Below, one piece after another: positions 23,679 to 33,515 of a DNA stretch of 64,000 nt (position 1 is the stretch's first letter; every line of letters starts with the position of its first letter). The position numbers and the translations under genes are program-made. A model generated the notes under the pieces. The model was not told the DNA's origin and did not search any database. It worked only from the letters and a program-made list of their open reading frames with translations. The stretch is from contig LR746272.1 in assembly GCA_902729315.2 (NCBI GenBank), forward strand, positions 5,712,272 to 5,776,271. The letters are read 5' to 3'. Origin of the DNA: Spirodela intermedia. Its lineage: Eukaryota > Streptophyta > Magnoliopsida > Alismatales > Araceae.

Positions 23679-24083
23679 TCATATAAGATGATCTATGGCC
23701 ATCAAAATATATTTGTATCCCAAGGTAAGTTTCATGATATTCTTTTTCAGATTTAGCATAAATTCATATACTTCATATATATACCTTGACATACTTTCAC
23801 CCAAAACAAAATGGAAATTAACAAAATTTTCCCAAAAATAATATTTCCATTTTGAAAAGAATCTTTCCTCATTTCTATCTTGTTTTGTAAGGCTCTCATT
23901 CATTAATAAATACTTTCTATTAATAGACCATAAAATGTGATCAAGCCATATAATTTTCATATTAGCTCTTACCCAATCTAGAATTTTTTCATCTAAATTG
24001 ATATCTCTAATTCTTCCATTCACCCATTTCTTAATGTGTTCTTTTATCTGCATAATCTTTCCCTGCTCCATTTTATCTTCCAT
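23679..24083 (-). CDS. Unrecognised 134-aa ORF of gag-only element E2
   Basis: The frame starts MEDKMEQGKIMQIKEH and is open for 134 codons. It is rich in Lys, Asn, Ile and aromatic residues, with a Trp-rich middle (ILDWVRANMKIIWLDH, then FFSKWKYYFWENF). I see no zinc knuckle, protease, polymerase or integrase motif, and no signal peptide. It sits directly after the gag frame and before the 3' non-coding region, the slot taken by pol in autonomous relatives. A colinear broken copy exists at 14249-14650. It could be an element-specific accessory protein, a gag C-terminal extension uncoupled by a stop, or a captured fragment. Function is not assignable. Confidence 0.45.
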   Translation of the reverse strand: MEDKMEQGKIMQIKEHIKKWVNGRIRDINLDEKILDWVRANMKIIWLDHILWSINRKYLLMNESLTKQDRNEERFFSKWKYYFWENFVNFHFVLGESMSRYIYEVYEFMLNLKKNIMKLTLGYKYILMAIDHLI

Positions 24084-26312
24084 ACATATTTATTCAATTT
24101 GCGAGTGAAATATTTCAAGCTTAGAAATAATTCTAATGGGCTGTGGGTTTTGAAGGATGGAAGGATTCTCTTCTTTAATTTCAGACCTAATGAATTCAGT
24201 AAAATTCAAATTTTGTCTTGCAAAATTATCTCTATATTCATATTCATTATTTTTGTTTCTCCCCATTAGTTGAATCAACTCTTTTTCTAGCTTTTCGTTT
24301 CTCAACTCATCAAATTCTTCATCTTCCCAAGAGCTATCTTCTAATTTTGGTATATGATATACATCATCATCCTCACTATTAACATCCATGGCTACAAAAT
24401 TATGATTAGATTTATTAATTTCGTCTCCTACATCTCCCAAATCAATTGATTTTTCCTCACCTTAAATATATTTTTCTTCATTTCTGTCTTTACTCCTTTC
24501 TACTAAAATTTGGATGATTCTTCCATGATCAGCTGTTGTTTCTTCATCTAAGAGCTCTTTCCCCTCATCATCCTCACTATATTCATTCATCAATTGTGAG
24601 CAATAAAGGATTTTATTCAAATTTTCTACTACTATATTTTCGGCCTTAATATTCTCATTTACTTCTAATGGCTCATCAATTTCTTCTAATAATTGGAAAT
24701 AAGGATTAGGTAAAATATTCTCACTCAATGTATTCACTGTCCTAATATTTTCATTTCGTAAGTTTTTTTCTAAATTTATCCAGCTAGACTCTCCTTACTG
24801 AAACCCTACTATTAAACAGTTTTCTGAATTTTCTATGGGCTGACTAGGTGGCTGTCCCTCTTCTCTCCTATTCTCAAAAACCTCTATAATTTGTTTTTGG
24901 TGCAACACCATTTGTTTCGTAGTTTGTTGCATCATTTAGCTCATTTGTTGTATCATTTCCATAACATTAGGTTGGATTTGAGAGGGCTGATTTTTCTAAA
25001 ATTTGTGTTCCTATTTTGGATGAAATTGAAAATTTGAATTAGTTCTAAGTGCTTCTAAATTTTGAATATTATTCGGGTTTCTCCACAAAAAATTATTCTC
25101 CCAATTAGGATTATAAGAATTAGAAAAATATTCTCTATTTTTACTAAAATTGTGGGGTACTGACGTGACTCAGTCTTTGTATATTAAATCACGCAAATAT
25201 AAAATTTATAAAACTAGAAAATACGAATTTTCAGATATTTAGAAGTATTTCTAAATAAATATAGCAATTATAATTCAATAAAACTTCCAAAAATAGCGGT
25301 AATTTTCTAGGTTGATCACAGGGATGTAATATATCTGGTAATTATTCAGAATTTTTCTCAATGAATATGATTTTCTATGAATTTTATACTAGGAAATAAA
25401 AAGGAAATATATTTAAAATTCACGAAAAAGGGAAATAAGGGCGCGGGCGTCAGGATGACGTCAGCGGAATCAGACGGAAACAGAGTTCCGCCCAACGATT
25501 CTTACGTAAGCGATTACAGACGGTTTAATTAATCAAATTAAGAGTTGTAAAAGCCGGAAGAATCGTAATAGAACAAAGTATATTTTGGTAAATTAAAATC
25601 ACAAAGAAATATCACTAAATGAAGTGTAAAGTAAGTTTAAAGCAGGAAAACAGAGTTCCGGCGTCGCGACGGCGATGCGTCGGCAATGCACCGGAATCTT
25701 GAGCATTCGGGAGGATCGTTGTGCAGTGTCCACGGCCTCGAAGGCTCTCCTTGGACAAAGACGACGTGGGCAATCTCTAGATCTTCTCGCGAAGTCTAGA
25801 GATCAATGAAATGGGTCGCTGAGTCGTCTCTGGCGGCTGTCACCCGGCGGAGCAGAAAAACGGCGACTTTGCGGCTCTCCGGCGGCTGTCACCCAACGGA
25901 GAGGAGCTGGATGGAGGTGGGGCGCGCGTCAGGGAGCTTCATCCTCAGGTCCGCGCAGCAAGAGGAGGCTCTTCATCGCATCCGGTACGCTCTCAAGAGG
26001 TGGCGACTCATCTCCCGGCGGATCATCCTCTTCCCGACGACGGCTTGTTCGTCGATCAATCGGAGATGATTTACTCGATGGATTCGCGATCCTTTTATCG
26101 CGAATCGTTCAGCAATTTTATTAGCAATGCTCCGCGAATCGCGTTGACGAGATTTTCGTCGATGATCTAGCGATTCTGGTTGCTTAATCCTTCATCAGCG
26201 ATCTGCAAGAAAGTCGCGATAATCAGATAAAAATATATGAATTTTGACTCTGGGAGGATTCGAACCCGCGCCGGTTGTCCGCCCCCTTCTGAGGAAGGTG
26301 TGACGCGGGTTT

Positions 26313-26355
26313 AGTCCCACATCGGTTATGTGCCAATTTTTCAGGCGAATATATA
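26313..26355 (+). promoter_or_regulatory. USE + TATA module, best-preserved copy
   Basis: AGTCCCACATCG (26313-26324) is a perfect upstream sequence element. TATATA (26350-26355) follows with 25 bp between. A G lies 24 bp after the TATA box at 26379, the expected Pol III start distance. Confidence 0.6.
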
Positions 26356-26378
26356 GTAATGTTAGCTTTCTAAGCAAA

Positions 26379-26567
26379 GTCCCTTCTCTCGCGTGTACGA
26401 CCACTCCTTGCCCCACAGTCGGCTGGCCACCGGTGACGTGGAAGGGGAGTGGCGCACACGTGCCCCTATCGGTCCAAGCCGCTCGAGCCCTTGCTCGTGG
26501 CTACTCCTCGACTGAGCTTCCGACCCACTTGCGGGCCCGGCTGGCCGGCGGGTCCCCCCCTCATTTT
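26379..26567 (+). ncRNA. Candidate ~190-nt Pol III hairpin RNA, antisense to LTR
   Basis: The region runs from the predicted start G to TTTT at 26564-26567, with TTTTT at 26574 as a second stop. It is strongly GC-rich inside AT-rich DNA. CCACTCCTTGCCCCAC (26401-26416) can pair with GTGGAAGGGGAGTGG (26438-26452), and a second stem can form around GACCC...GGGTC near 26522-26553. The same segment follows the same promoter in other G LTRs and, more diverged, in GA-LTRs. Expression is untested; it could instead be U3/R sequence conserved for other reasons. Confidence 0.3.
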
Positions 26568-27972
26568 GTCTTATTTTTATTTCTTTTTCTTCATTTATCT
26601 CAAAAGTAAGATTGTAAAAATCATATAAATTCGTATAAAATCAAATAATTACCCAAAAATCACATTAATCAACTGAAAACCACTTTTCACACTTTAACAT
26701 AAATATAAGTCTATTTATCATGAGTTAAGGCTAAAACTATATTCTTTACTAATTATTAACTCATGATAATGATGACTTATCAGGTACCTACAATTGTTCT
26801 TGCCTAGGATGATATTGAAATTCAAAATAATCATTTTCACCATACATAGAACATGTACATAGAACAGTTGTTCTTGCCTAGGATGAATTAAATTGAGGAT
26901 TAAGAGACTTTCTAATATTGTCAATAAGTAAATCAAGTTTTTCTAATCTTTGATTAATCTGATTAACCTCATTTCTAAATTTAGAATCATCATCATGATG
27001 TAATTCATAAATTCCTCTCTTCTTATCTCTGTCATATAATTGAAAAGAGGCTTGATCTCTAGAATTTCACATAAATTCTCATAAAGACTGTAAATCTCAT
27101 TAGAAGTTTTCTCCATAAAAGCTCCTCCACATATAGAATCAATCATATTTCTATGTTATTCTAATAATTCATCATAAAAAAATTTCTTGAGCTGCCACTT
27201 GGGTATAGTATGATGAGGACACATTCTAAGTAAATCTTTGAATTTTTCTCATGTCTCATGCAAAGTTTCTCTCGGTCTTTGAGAAAAACTCCATATATAT
27301 TTTCTCATATTTTGAGTTTTTCCTAAGGGATAATTTTTTTGAAGAAATGCATGTTCTATGTCTTTCCAACTAGTTAATTCTCTATCTAATGTGGATAGCC
27401 AATGACTAGCTTTGTCCCTAAGTGTATGAGGAAATAATTTCATCTTAAAAATTTCTAGTGTAACTTGAGGGAGATTAACTAAATCACAGACCGTATGAAA
27501 TTTTTCTAACTACTGATGAGGTTCCTCTAAAGGCAATCCATGAAAATTAGGGAGCATTTGAAAAATTCTTGGATTTATTTCGAATTTAATAGTGTGTGCT
27601 AATGGGACTCTAATATTGGATGCTCTTTGAAATGAATCAAGGATATAATAATTTTTCATGGCCATAGGGTTGTTCTCAGTTTGACCTGTACTTCCTTCAA
27701 GATCCATCAAAATTAATTTTCCTTTCAGATTTTTAGTTTTGAATGAAATAATGAAAGGATTTTCTAGCCTTGGATGCAAGGATCTTCAACCATGCATAAA
27801 AAATCAATAAATTCGAGCAAAAAGTTTAGTAATTGTTACCCTCCTTCAACATGGTCCAATCCTTGCCTTGCTTCTCTTTGTTCCCTTTTTCTAAAAAAAA
27901 AAAAAATCAGCAAAAATAAAATTCAACAAGAGTTAAATAAAATAAGAAAAATACTAAATATTATGTAATACA

Positions 27973-27990
27973 TCCCCGGCAATGATGCCA
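27973..27990 (-). other. Primer binding site of E2, tRNA-Asp type
   Basis: In plus orientation TCCCCGGCAATGATGCCA matches the plant tRNA-Asp 3' end at about 15 of 18 positions. It lies five bases inside the 5' LTR. Confidence 0.8.
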
Positions 27991-28159
27991 AAATTTGACA
28001 TGACTTAGTTGTTGTATAATAAGTCACGTAAATTTAAAATTTACAAAACTAGAAAATACCAATTTTCAAATATTTAGAAGTATTTCTGAACAAATATATC
28101 AATTATAATTCAATCAAACTTCCAAAAAGCAGTAATTTTCCAAGTCGATCATAGGGATG

Positions 28160-28783
28160 TGAGAAGTCTTCATTATCATGAGTTATAATAATTAGTAAAT
28201 AATATTTTTTTAGCCTTAACTCATGATAAATAGACTTATATTTGTGTTAAAGTGTGAAAAGTGATTTTCAGTTGATTAATGTGAATTTTTGTGTAGTTAT
28301 GTGATTTTATACGAATTTGTATGATTTTTACAGTCTTACTTTTGAGATAAATGAAGAAAAAGAAATAAAAATAAAAATAAGACAAAATGAGGGGGACCCA
28401 CCGGCCAGCCGGGCCCGCAAACGGGTCGAAAGCTCAGTTTGGGGAGTAGTTGTGAGCAGGGGCTCAAGCAGCTTAGACTGATAGGGGCACATGTGTGCCA
28501 CCCCCCTTCCATGTCACCAGTGGCCAATTGACTGTGGGGCAAGGAGTGGTCGTACACGTGCGAGAAAGAGACTTAATCGGAAATGTAATATTACTATATA
28601 TTCACCAAAAACTTCAGCACACAACCAATGTGGGAATAAACCCGCCTCACCTTCCTCAGAAAGGGTGGGGCAACTAGCGTAGGTTCGAATCCTTCTAGAG
28701 CCAAAACTCATATTTTTTATTTGATTATCGCGACTTTCCTATAGATCGCCGATGATTTAATATACAATGACTAAGTCACGTCG
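28160..28783 (+). mobile_element. Internally deleted solo G LTR nested in E2 5' LTR
   Basis: Both LTR ends are present (TGAGAAGTC... and ...GTCACGTCG), flanked by GGATG (28155-28159) and GGTTG (28784-28788), one mismatch apart. About 960 bp of the LTR middle is deleted. The host LTR resumes exactly after it. Confidence 0.82.
28595..28637 (-). promoter_or_regulatory. USE + TATA module
   Basis: On the minus strand ATTCCCACATTG (28626-28637) precedes TATATA (28595-28600) by 25 bp. Confidence 0.45.
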
Positions 28784-29561
28784 GGTTGTAATATAATATC
28801 GGGTAATTATTCAGATTTTTCCTCAAAGAATACTGTTTTCTATAAATTTTATACTAGGAAATGAAAAGGAAATATATTTAAAATTCACGAAAAAAGGAAA
28901 TAAGGGTGTAGACGTCAAGATGATGTCAATGCCCGGTGAATGTGAATTGAGCAAAAATAGAGTTCCGCCCGACGATTCTTACGCAAGCGATTACAAACGA
29001 TTTAATTGATCAAATTAAGATCTGTAAAAGCAAGAAGAATTGTAATTGAATGAAGTATATCTTGGTAAATTTAAATCACACAAATTATCACTAAATGAAG
29101 CGAAAAGTAAGTTGAAAGTAAGAAAACAAAGTTCCGGCATCGTGGCGGCGATGCACTAGAATCCTGAGCGTTCGGGAGGATCATCGTGCAGTGTCCAAGA
29201 CCTCGAAGGCTCTCCTTAGACAAGGACGACGTGGGCAATCTCTAGATCTCCTTGCGAAGTCTAGAGATCAATGAAATGGGTCGTCAAATCGTCTTCGGCG
29301 GCTGTCACCTGGTAGAGCGGAAAAACGGCAACTTTGTGACTACTTTTATTACGAATCGTTCAACAATTTTAATAACAATGCTCCGTGAATCACATTGACA
29401 AGATTTTCGCCGATGATCTAGCAATTCTGGTTGCTTAATCCTTGACCGACGATATGTAGGAAAGTCACGATAATTAAATAAAAAATATGAGTTTTGACTT
29501 TGGGAGGATTCGAACCCGCACCAGTTGCCCACCCTTTCTGAGGAAGGTGTGACGCGGGTTT

Positions 29562-29603
29562 AGTCCCACATCGCTTGTGCGGCGAAGTGTCTAGTGGATA
29601 TAT
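29562..29603 (+). promoter_or_regulatory. USE + TATA module in E2 5' LTR
   Basis: AGTCCCACATCG at 29562-29573 and TATATA at 29598-29603 are 24 bp apart. The GC-rich segment follows and leads into the expanded T-rich tract. Confidence 0.55.
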
Positions 29604-29810
29604 AGTAATATTACATTTCTGATCAAGTTCCTTTCTCGCGCGTGTACAACCACTCCTTGCCCCACAGCCAGCTGGCCACCGGTGACGTGGAAGGGGGGTG
29701 GCGCACATGTGCCCCTATCAGTCCAAGCCACTCAAGCCCTTGCTCGTAGCTACTCCCCAATTGTGCTTCCGACCCGCTTGCTGGCCCGGCTGGCCAGCGG
29801 GTCCCCCCCA

Positions 29811-30040
29811 TTTTTTATTTTTTTATTTTTTTATTTTTTATTTTTTATTTTTTATTTTTTTATTTTTTATTTTTTATTTTTTATTTTTTTATTTTTTTAT
29901 TTTTTTTATTTTTTTATTTTTTATTTTTTTATTTTTTATTTTTTATTTTTTTATTTTTTTATTTTTTATTTTTTATTTTTTATTTTTTTATTTTTTTTAT
30001 TTTTTATTTTTTATTTTTTATTTTTTTTTATTTTATTTTT
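29811..30040. repeat. T-rich microsatellite (TTTTTTA-type)
   Basis: About 230 bp of T5-8 runs separated by single A bases. Other G LTRs have only 30-40 bp of such sequence here. Phe-rich frames through it are artefacts. Confidence 0.95.
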
Positions 30041-30346
30041 TATTTCGTTTTCTTCATTTATCTCAAAAGTAAGACTATAAGAATCATATAAATTCGTATA
30101 AAATCACATAATTACCCAAAAATTCATGTTAATCAACTAAAAACCACTTTTCATATTTAACACAAATATAAGTCTATTTATCATGATTTAAGGCTAAAAC
30201 TATATTATTTACTAATTATTAACTCATGATAATGAAGACTTATCACACCAACTATAGGATCTGGTTAATTTGATGACGTGGCTTTCTAAGTACCACTAGA
30301 TCACACTACACTTCAAATGGTTGTGCAGAAATAGACAAAAACATTT

Positions 30347-30388
30347 AGTCCCACATCGAAAATATGTTGGACACATGCTGAATATAAA
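30347..30388 (+). promoter_or_regulatory. USE + TATA module in GA-LTR 2
   Basis: AGTCCCACATCG at 30347-30358 and TATAAA at 30383-30388 are 24 bp apart, corresponding to the module at 2659 in copy 1. Confidence 0.55.
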
Positions 30389-30871
30389 CTAAAACTACGA
30401 TCTCTCAACAGAGATTCGTTCTCCTAAAATAAAATAATGCCTAGGACCATCTTGAGAGAAGGCAATAAGGTGGTCTACCCTCACGTGCGCACGTGTGTAT
30501 GGGTGCTCCTTGGCCCATGACTAGTTGGCCATTGAGACATAAAAGGGGAGCGACGCACACATGTGTGGAGCGAGGCCTTCACTACTCGAGCCCAGCTCGT
30601 GGCTCCCCGAATCTGGATCTACCCACTTGACTATTGTCCCCCCTCTAGGTCAGTTACCGAGTGTCGACTTGCCAACGGGCAAAAGATTTTTTATATAAAT
30701 TTATTCTTTTTATTTTAATAATAAAAAATTACATTAAGTATTTTAACTTTAGACTTTTAAAATTAACAATATATCTTATATTTATTCTACAAGTTAACAA
30801 AATAAAATCAAATAATAAAACTAATTAAAACACATAAATCTACATAAATCTAGCTTTAACACTTGATGAAC

Positions 30872-31290
30872 ATGACTTGGGTAAAAATAGAGTTCCACCT
30901 GACGATTCTTACGTAAGTGATTACAAACGATTTAATTATTCAAATTAAGACCTATAAAAGTCAGAAGAATCATAATTGAATGAAGAATAGTTTGATAAAT
31001 TGAAATCGTGTAAATTATCACTAAATAAAGTGAAAATAAAATTAAAAGTAAGAAAGGTAGAGTTTTAGCTTCGCGATAGCGATCGCTAGAATTCTGTGTT
31101 CAAGAGGGTCATCAAACTATGTCCACGGCCTCAAAGTTTCTCCTTGGACATGGATGATCTAGACATTAGCTGAATCTCCTTTCGGAGTCCAGAAAATGAT
31201 GGTAGAAGTTAAATTAGTTAAAAAATAATAAAACAGAGTTCGGACGTCATGGCGGTGATGCATCGGTGATGCATCGTAATTTTGAGCGCT
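30872..31290 (-). mobile_element. Rearranged G LTR fragments
   Basis: Two adjoining pieces of G LTR are recognisable. The first (to about 31190) has AATAGAGTTCC and GACGATTCTTACGTAAG. The second starts near 31203 and repeats the CAGAGTTCGGACGTC part. Neither has termini. Confidence 0.7.
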
Positions 31291-31997
31291 CAAACTTAAA
31301 AATGATATTGTCCTCAATGATAAAAAAAAATTAGAGTGGAATATGCAGAAAATATAATTTTCAAGTGAAGCATGTATGAATACAAAGTTGAGCATTGAAA
31401 ATGTTATCATAAAGGATAAAGTTCAAAAAGACATCACCTCAACCTCATTTTTAATTTTCCACTTCATCTTACACTCCTGTACTTTTTTTTTGAAAAAAAT
31501 AAAAAAAAATGTAGAAAAAAATACTACAAAATTTGAAGAAAGAAAGAACTTAAATAGGAAAACAAAATGAAATAAAAATCAGGGGTTGTCTCCCATGTAG
31601 TGCTGAATTTAATGTCTCTAGTTGGATGCATTCATCATACTCTTGAAAAAAATTTAATAATAAAATTTCTTTTCCTACAAGGCATTCATATTCTATACAA
31701 TGTTTAAGCCACTATCCATTTTTCTTAAAGTTATGATCACTTTTAGAATACTTAATCATTACAACCCCATGATCATATGCCTTTTCTACCACATAAGGCC
31801 TTGTCCATTTTGATTTTAATTTTCTTGGAAATAATTTCAGCTTAGAATCATATAACCACACTTTTTGTCTAATATCAAAAAAAATTCTGCTAATATATTT
31901 ATCATGAAAGGTTTTAGTTTTTTATTTATATATTCTATAATTTTCATAAGCTTCATTCCTCAACTCCTCTAGTTCATGTCGCTGAATAATTCTATGC
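31291..31997 (-). pseudogene. Athila-like integrase C-terminus and 3' non-coding
   Basis: Minus-strand reading gives HRIIQRHELEELRNEAYENY, then KTKTFHDKYISR, and a C-terminal module with KLKLFPRKLKSKWTRPYVV. These are the typical C-terminal integrase parts of Athila elements. The sequence to the left (31291-31600) matches the 3' non-coding region of family G. Integrase catalytic parts are missing: at about 31998 it is fused to family-B protease-leader sequence by a deletion. Confidence 0.8.
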
Positions 31998-33515
31998 CCA
32001 CCAGCTCCTGGATCCTTACATTTCTTGGGCAAAGAATAAAAAATAATGGCACTAGCCTCTTCGGATAAAGATATCTTTTGAGGTGACCTACGAGGTGTGT
32101 ATAATTCGTTTAAAATTTTTGCATATCTAGGTATATGTTTGATTGCATCTATCAAAGGAATAGAGATCTAAAGTTGTTTAAATATTTCCATAAGCTCTTC
32201 ATTAGATTCAGCTCTTTCCTAAGTTTGGTTCTACTGCCTTAGGAAAGGGGACTGTTTTTCTAAGTTCATCTAGCTGTGATAAAATAAGAATGGGTGGTAC
32301 TCTTTTTTTTCTTCTTTTGATTCTTTTTTTTCTTCCTCTAAGTTCTCATCATCAGAAAATAAACTATCATGGTCATTATTATCATCATTCAGCACTTTAT
32401 CATCATGAACCTATTTTTCTAAAAATTCTAGTGCATATGGATCTTTGAGTTGCTTTCCACTCCTCAAAGTGGTCACTGCTTCTACATTTTCAAAACCTTG
32501 AGATATAGATGGTTTATGACTATTAGAAGGTTGATTTTGTGGGTTCATGATGAGTTGACTAGGAAGATGACCTGTTTCATGTTTTGAGTGGGCCAAGGCT
32601 AGTTTACCTCTCTCTTTTTCTAGCCTAAGTGTTGTTTGCTGATTTTCTTACCTAATTTGCTCCATCATCTTCATCATAGATGTATTTTTTTCTGGAAATT
32701 GTTGGATCATTTGTCCCATAAACTGTTACATCGAATTTGAATTCATATCAGATTGATTTTGATATGAATTAGGATATTGTGGGCTGAAATTAGGGACTGA
32801 ACTTGAGGAAAAAGGGATGAAATTTTGGGCTGGTAGCTGAATAGTACCTTGCTGGAAATTATGAATATTTTTTCTGAAAAGAAGGCGTAGCATTATATTG
32901 TGCCATCACCTGATCGTATCTTGGGCAGTTGACCTCCACATGCTCATGGCTTGAACATAATGTGCAAGCCGTCATATCTTCATTTGTTTTCAGTTGTTGG
33001 TGGTCGAAACCTATCGTTGAAAACTTTTGCATCAACCCCTGCACACATTTGGTTAGTTTCTCAACTTTGTCAATCAATAAATCAGTCTCTACATTTTGCA
33101 AATCATGAATACCTCCTTTCCTAGGTCCCATGCACATACCATTTTGATTTAAGGCATAATGGTGTGTGCTGTTCTCAACTAATGTTTCAGTCAATTCTAT
33201 TGCTTCATCCTCATATTTATTCATAAATGTACTTACTGACGCTGCATCGATCATATGCTTGTCCTTCTCATTTAATCCTTCATAGAAAATTTAGACCAAT
33301 TATCAATTCTGAATTCCATGATGTGGGCATTGGCAGGTGTAGTCTTTAACCCTCTCCCATGCCTCATAGAAAGACTCATGCGGCACCTGCACAAAATCTC
33401 AAATAATTCTATGAATTGAGTTAGTCTTACCTATTGAATAAAATTTCTTTAAAAATGCAGCCTCCATCTCACTCCAAGAGTTCAGCTCTTGAGCTAATGC
33501 CCACAGCCAATCCTT
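31998..33515 (-). pseudogene. Family-B gag and protease-leader remnant
   Basis: Right to left on the minus strand, gag is recognisable from EAWERVKDYTCQCPHHG through MIDAASVSTFMNKYEDEAIE. A canonical CCHC zinc knuckle follows (CTLCSSHEHVEVNC, about 32929-32970). Next come a Gln/Met-rich stretch, the ALRSGK-type motif TTLRSGKQLKDPYA (near 32.45 kb) and the protease leader TPRRSPQKISLSEE. It is the uninterrupted counterpart of the copy broken at 17448. Several stops are present. Confidence 0.85.

Larger units (their letters stand above)
25161..26782 (-). mobile_element. Solo G LTR inside E2 gag, TSD GGTAC
   Basis: A complete 1,622-bp LTR, TGACGTGAC to GACTTATCA in plus coordinates, is flanked by GGTAC (25156-25160 and 26783-26787). 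The empty site is preserved in the plus-strand gag copy near 13247, which reads CAGGTACCCCACG. Confidence 0.93.
24090..27779 (-). pseudogene. Gag of E2, broken and split by a solo LTR
   Basis: Minus-strand gag starts at 27779 (MHPRLENPFIISF) with the core LPNFHGLPLEEPHQ. It continues with RDKASHWLSTLDRELTSWKD and RETLHET, is interrupted by the LTR at 25161-26782, and resumes in the acidic C-terminal part (24462-24737, 24090-24440). The last block has an acidic stretch (NSEDDDVYHIPKLED) and ends with KLEIFHSQIE. Several stops break the frame. No Cys-His zinc knuckle is visible in the parts I could read, unlike the family-B gag near 32.93 kb. Confidence 0.82.
20493..30245 (-). mobile_element. 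Complete gag-only Ty3/gypsy element of family G (E2)
   Basis: The element has a 5' LTR at 27996-30245, a tRNA-Asp-type primer site at 27973-27990, broken gag, an intact extra ORF, a non-coding 3' region with a polypurine tract at 22096, and a 3' LTR at 20493-22095. CACC flanks both outer ends, and the host GA-LTR resumes correctly at 30246. The first base or two of the left LTR are lost. Protease, RT and integrase are absent, so it is non-autonomous and would depend on pol-bearing relatives. It contains two younger solo LTRs (25161-26782 and 28160-28783). About 7.5 kb is original. Confidence 0.88.
27996..30245 (-). mobile_element. 5' LTR of E2, with nested LTR and deletion
   Basis: It starts TGACATGAC next to the primer site and ends GACTTATCA at the element edge. 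It is interrupted at 28160-28783 by another G LTR. It lacks about 210 bp of the usual sequence at 29341, and its T-rich stretch has expanded into a long A/T microsatellite. Confidence 0.85.
17449..30861. mobile_element. GA-LTR copy 2, expanded by nested insertions
   Basis: The start TAGTGTGCGCTTG aligns base for base with the start of copy 1. It lies inside family-B sequence, preceded by GTACC; the undisrupted paralogue near 32.84 kb reads through this site. The unit is interrupted at 18432-20021 and 20493-30245, and after each interruption the sequence resumes where copy 1 continues. About 2.06 kb remains once the insertions are removed. The 3' end is near 30861-30871, and no matching target repeat is visible there because the right flank is rearranged. 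Confidence 0.75.

Noticed and set aside
29682-30080. Phe/Ile/Leu-rich frames that look like membrane proteins
   Set aside because: They are produced by the T-rich microsatellite in the LTR; two frames are open over the same bases.
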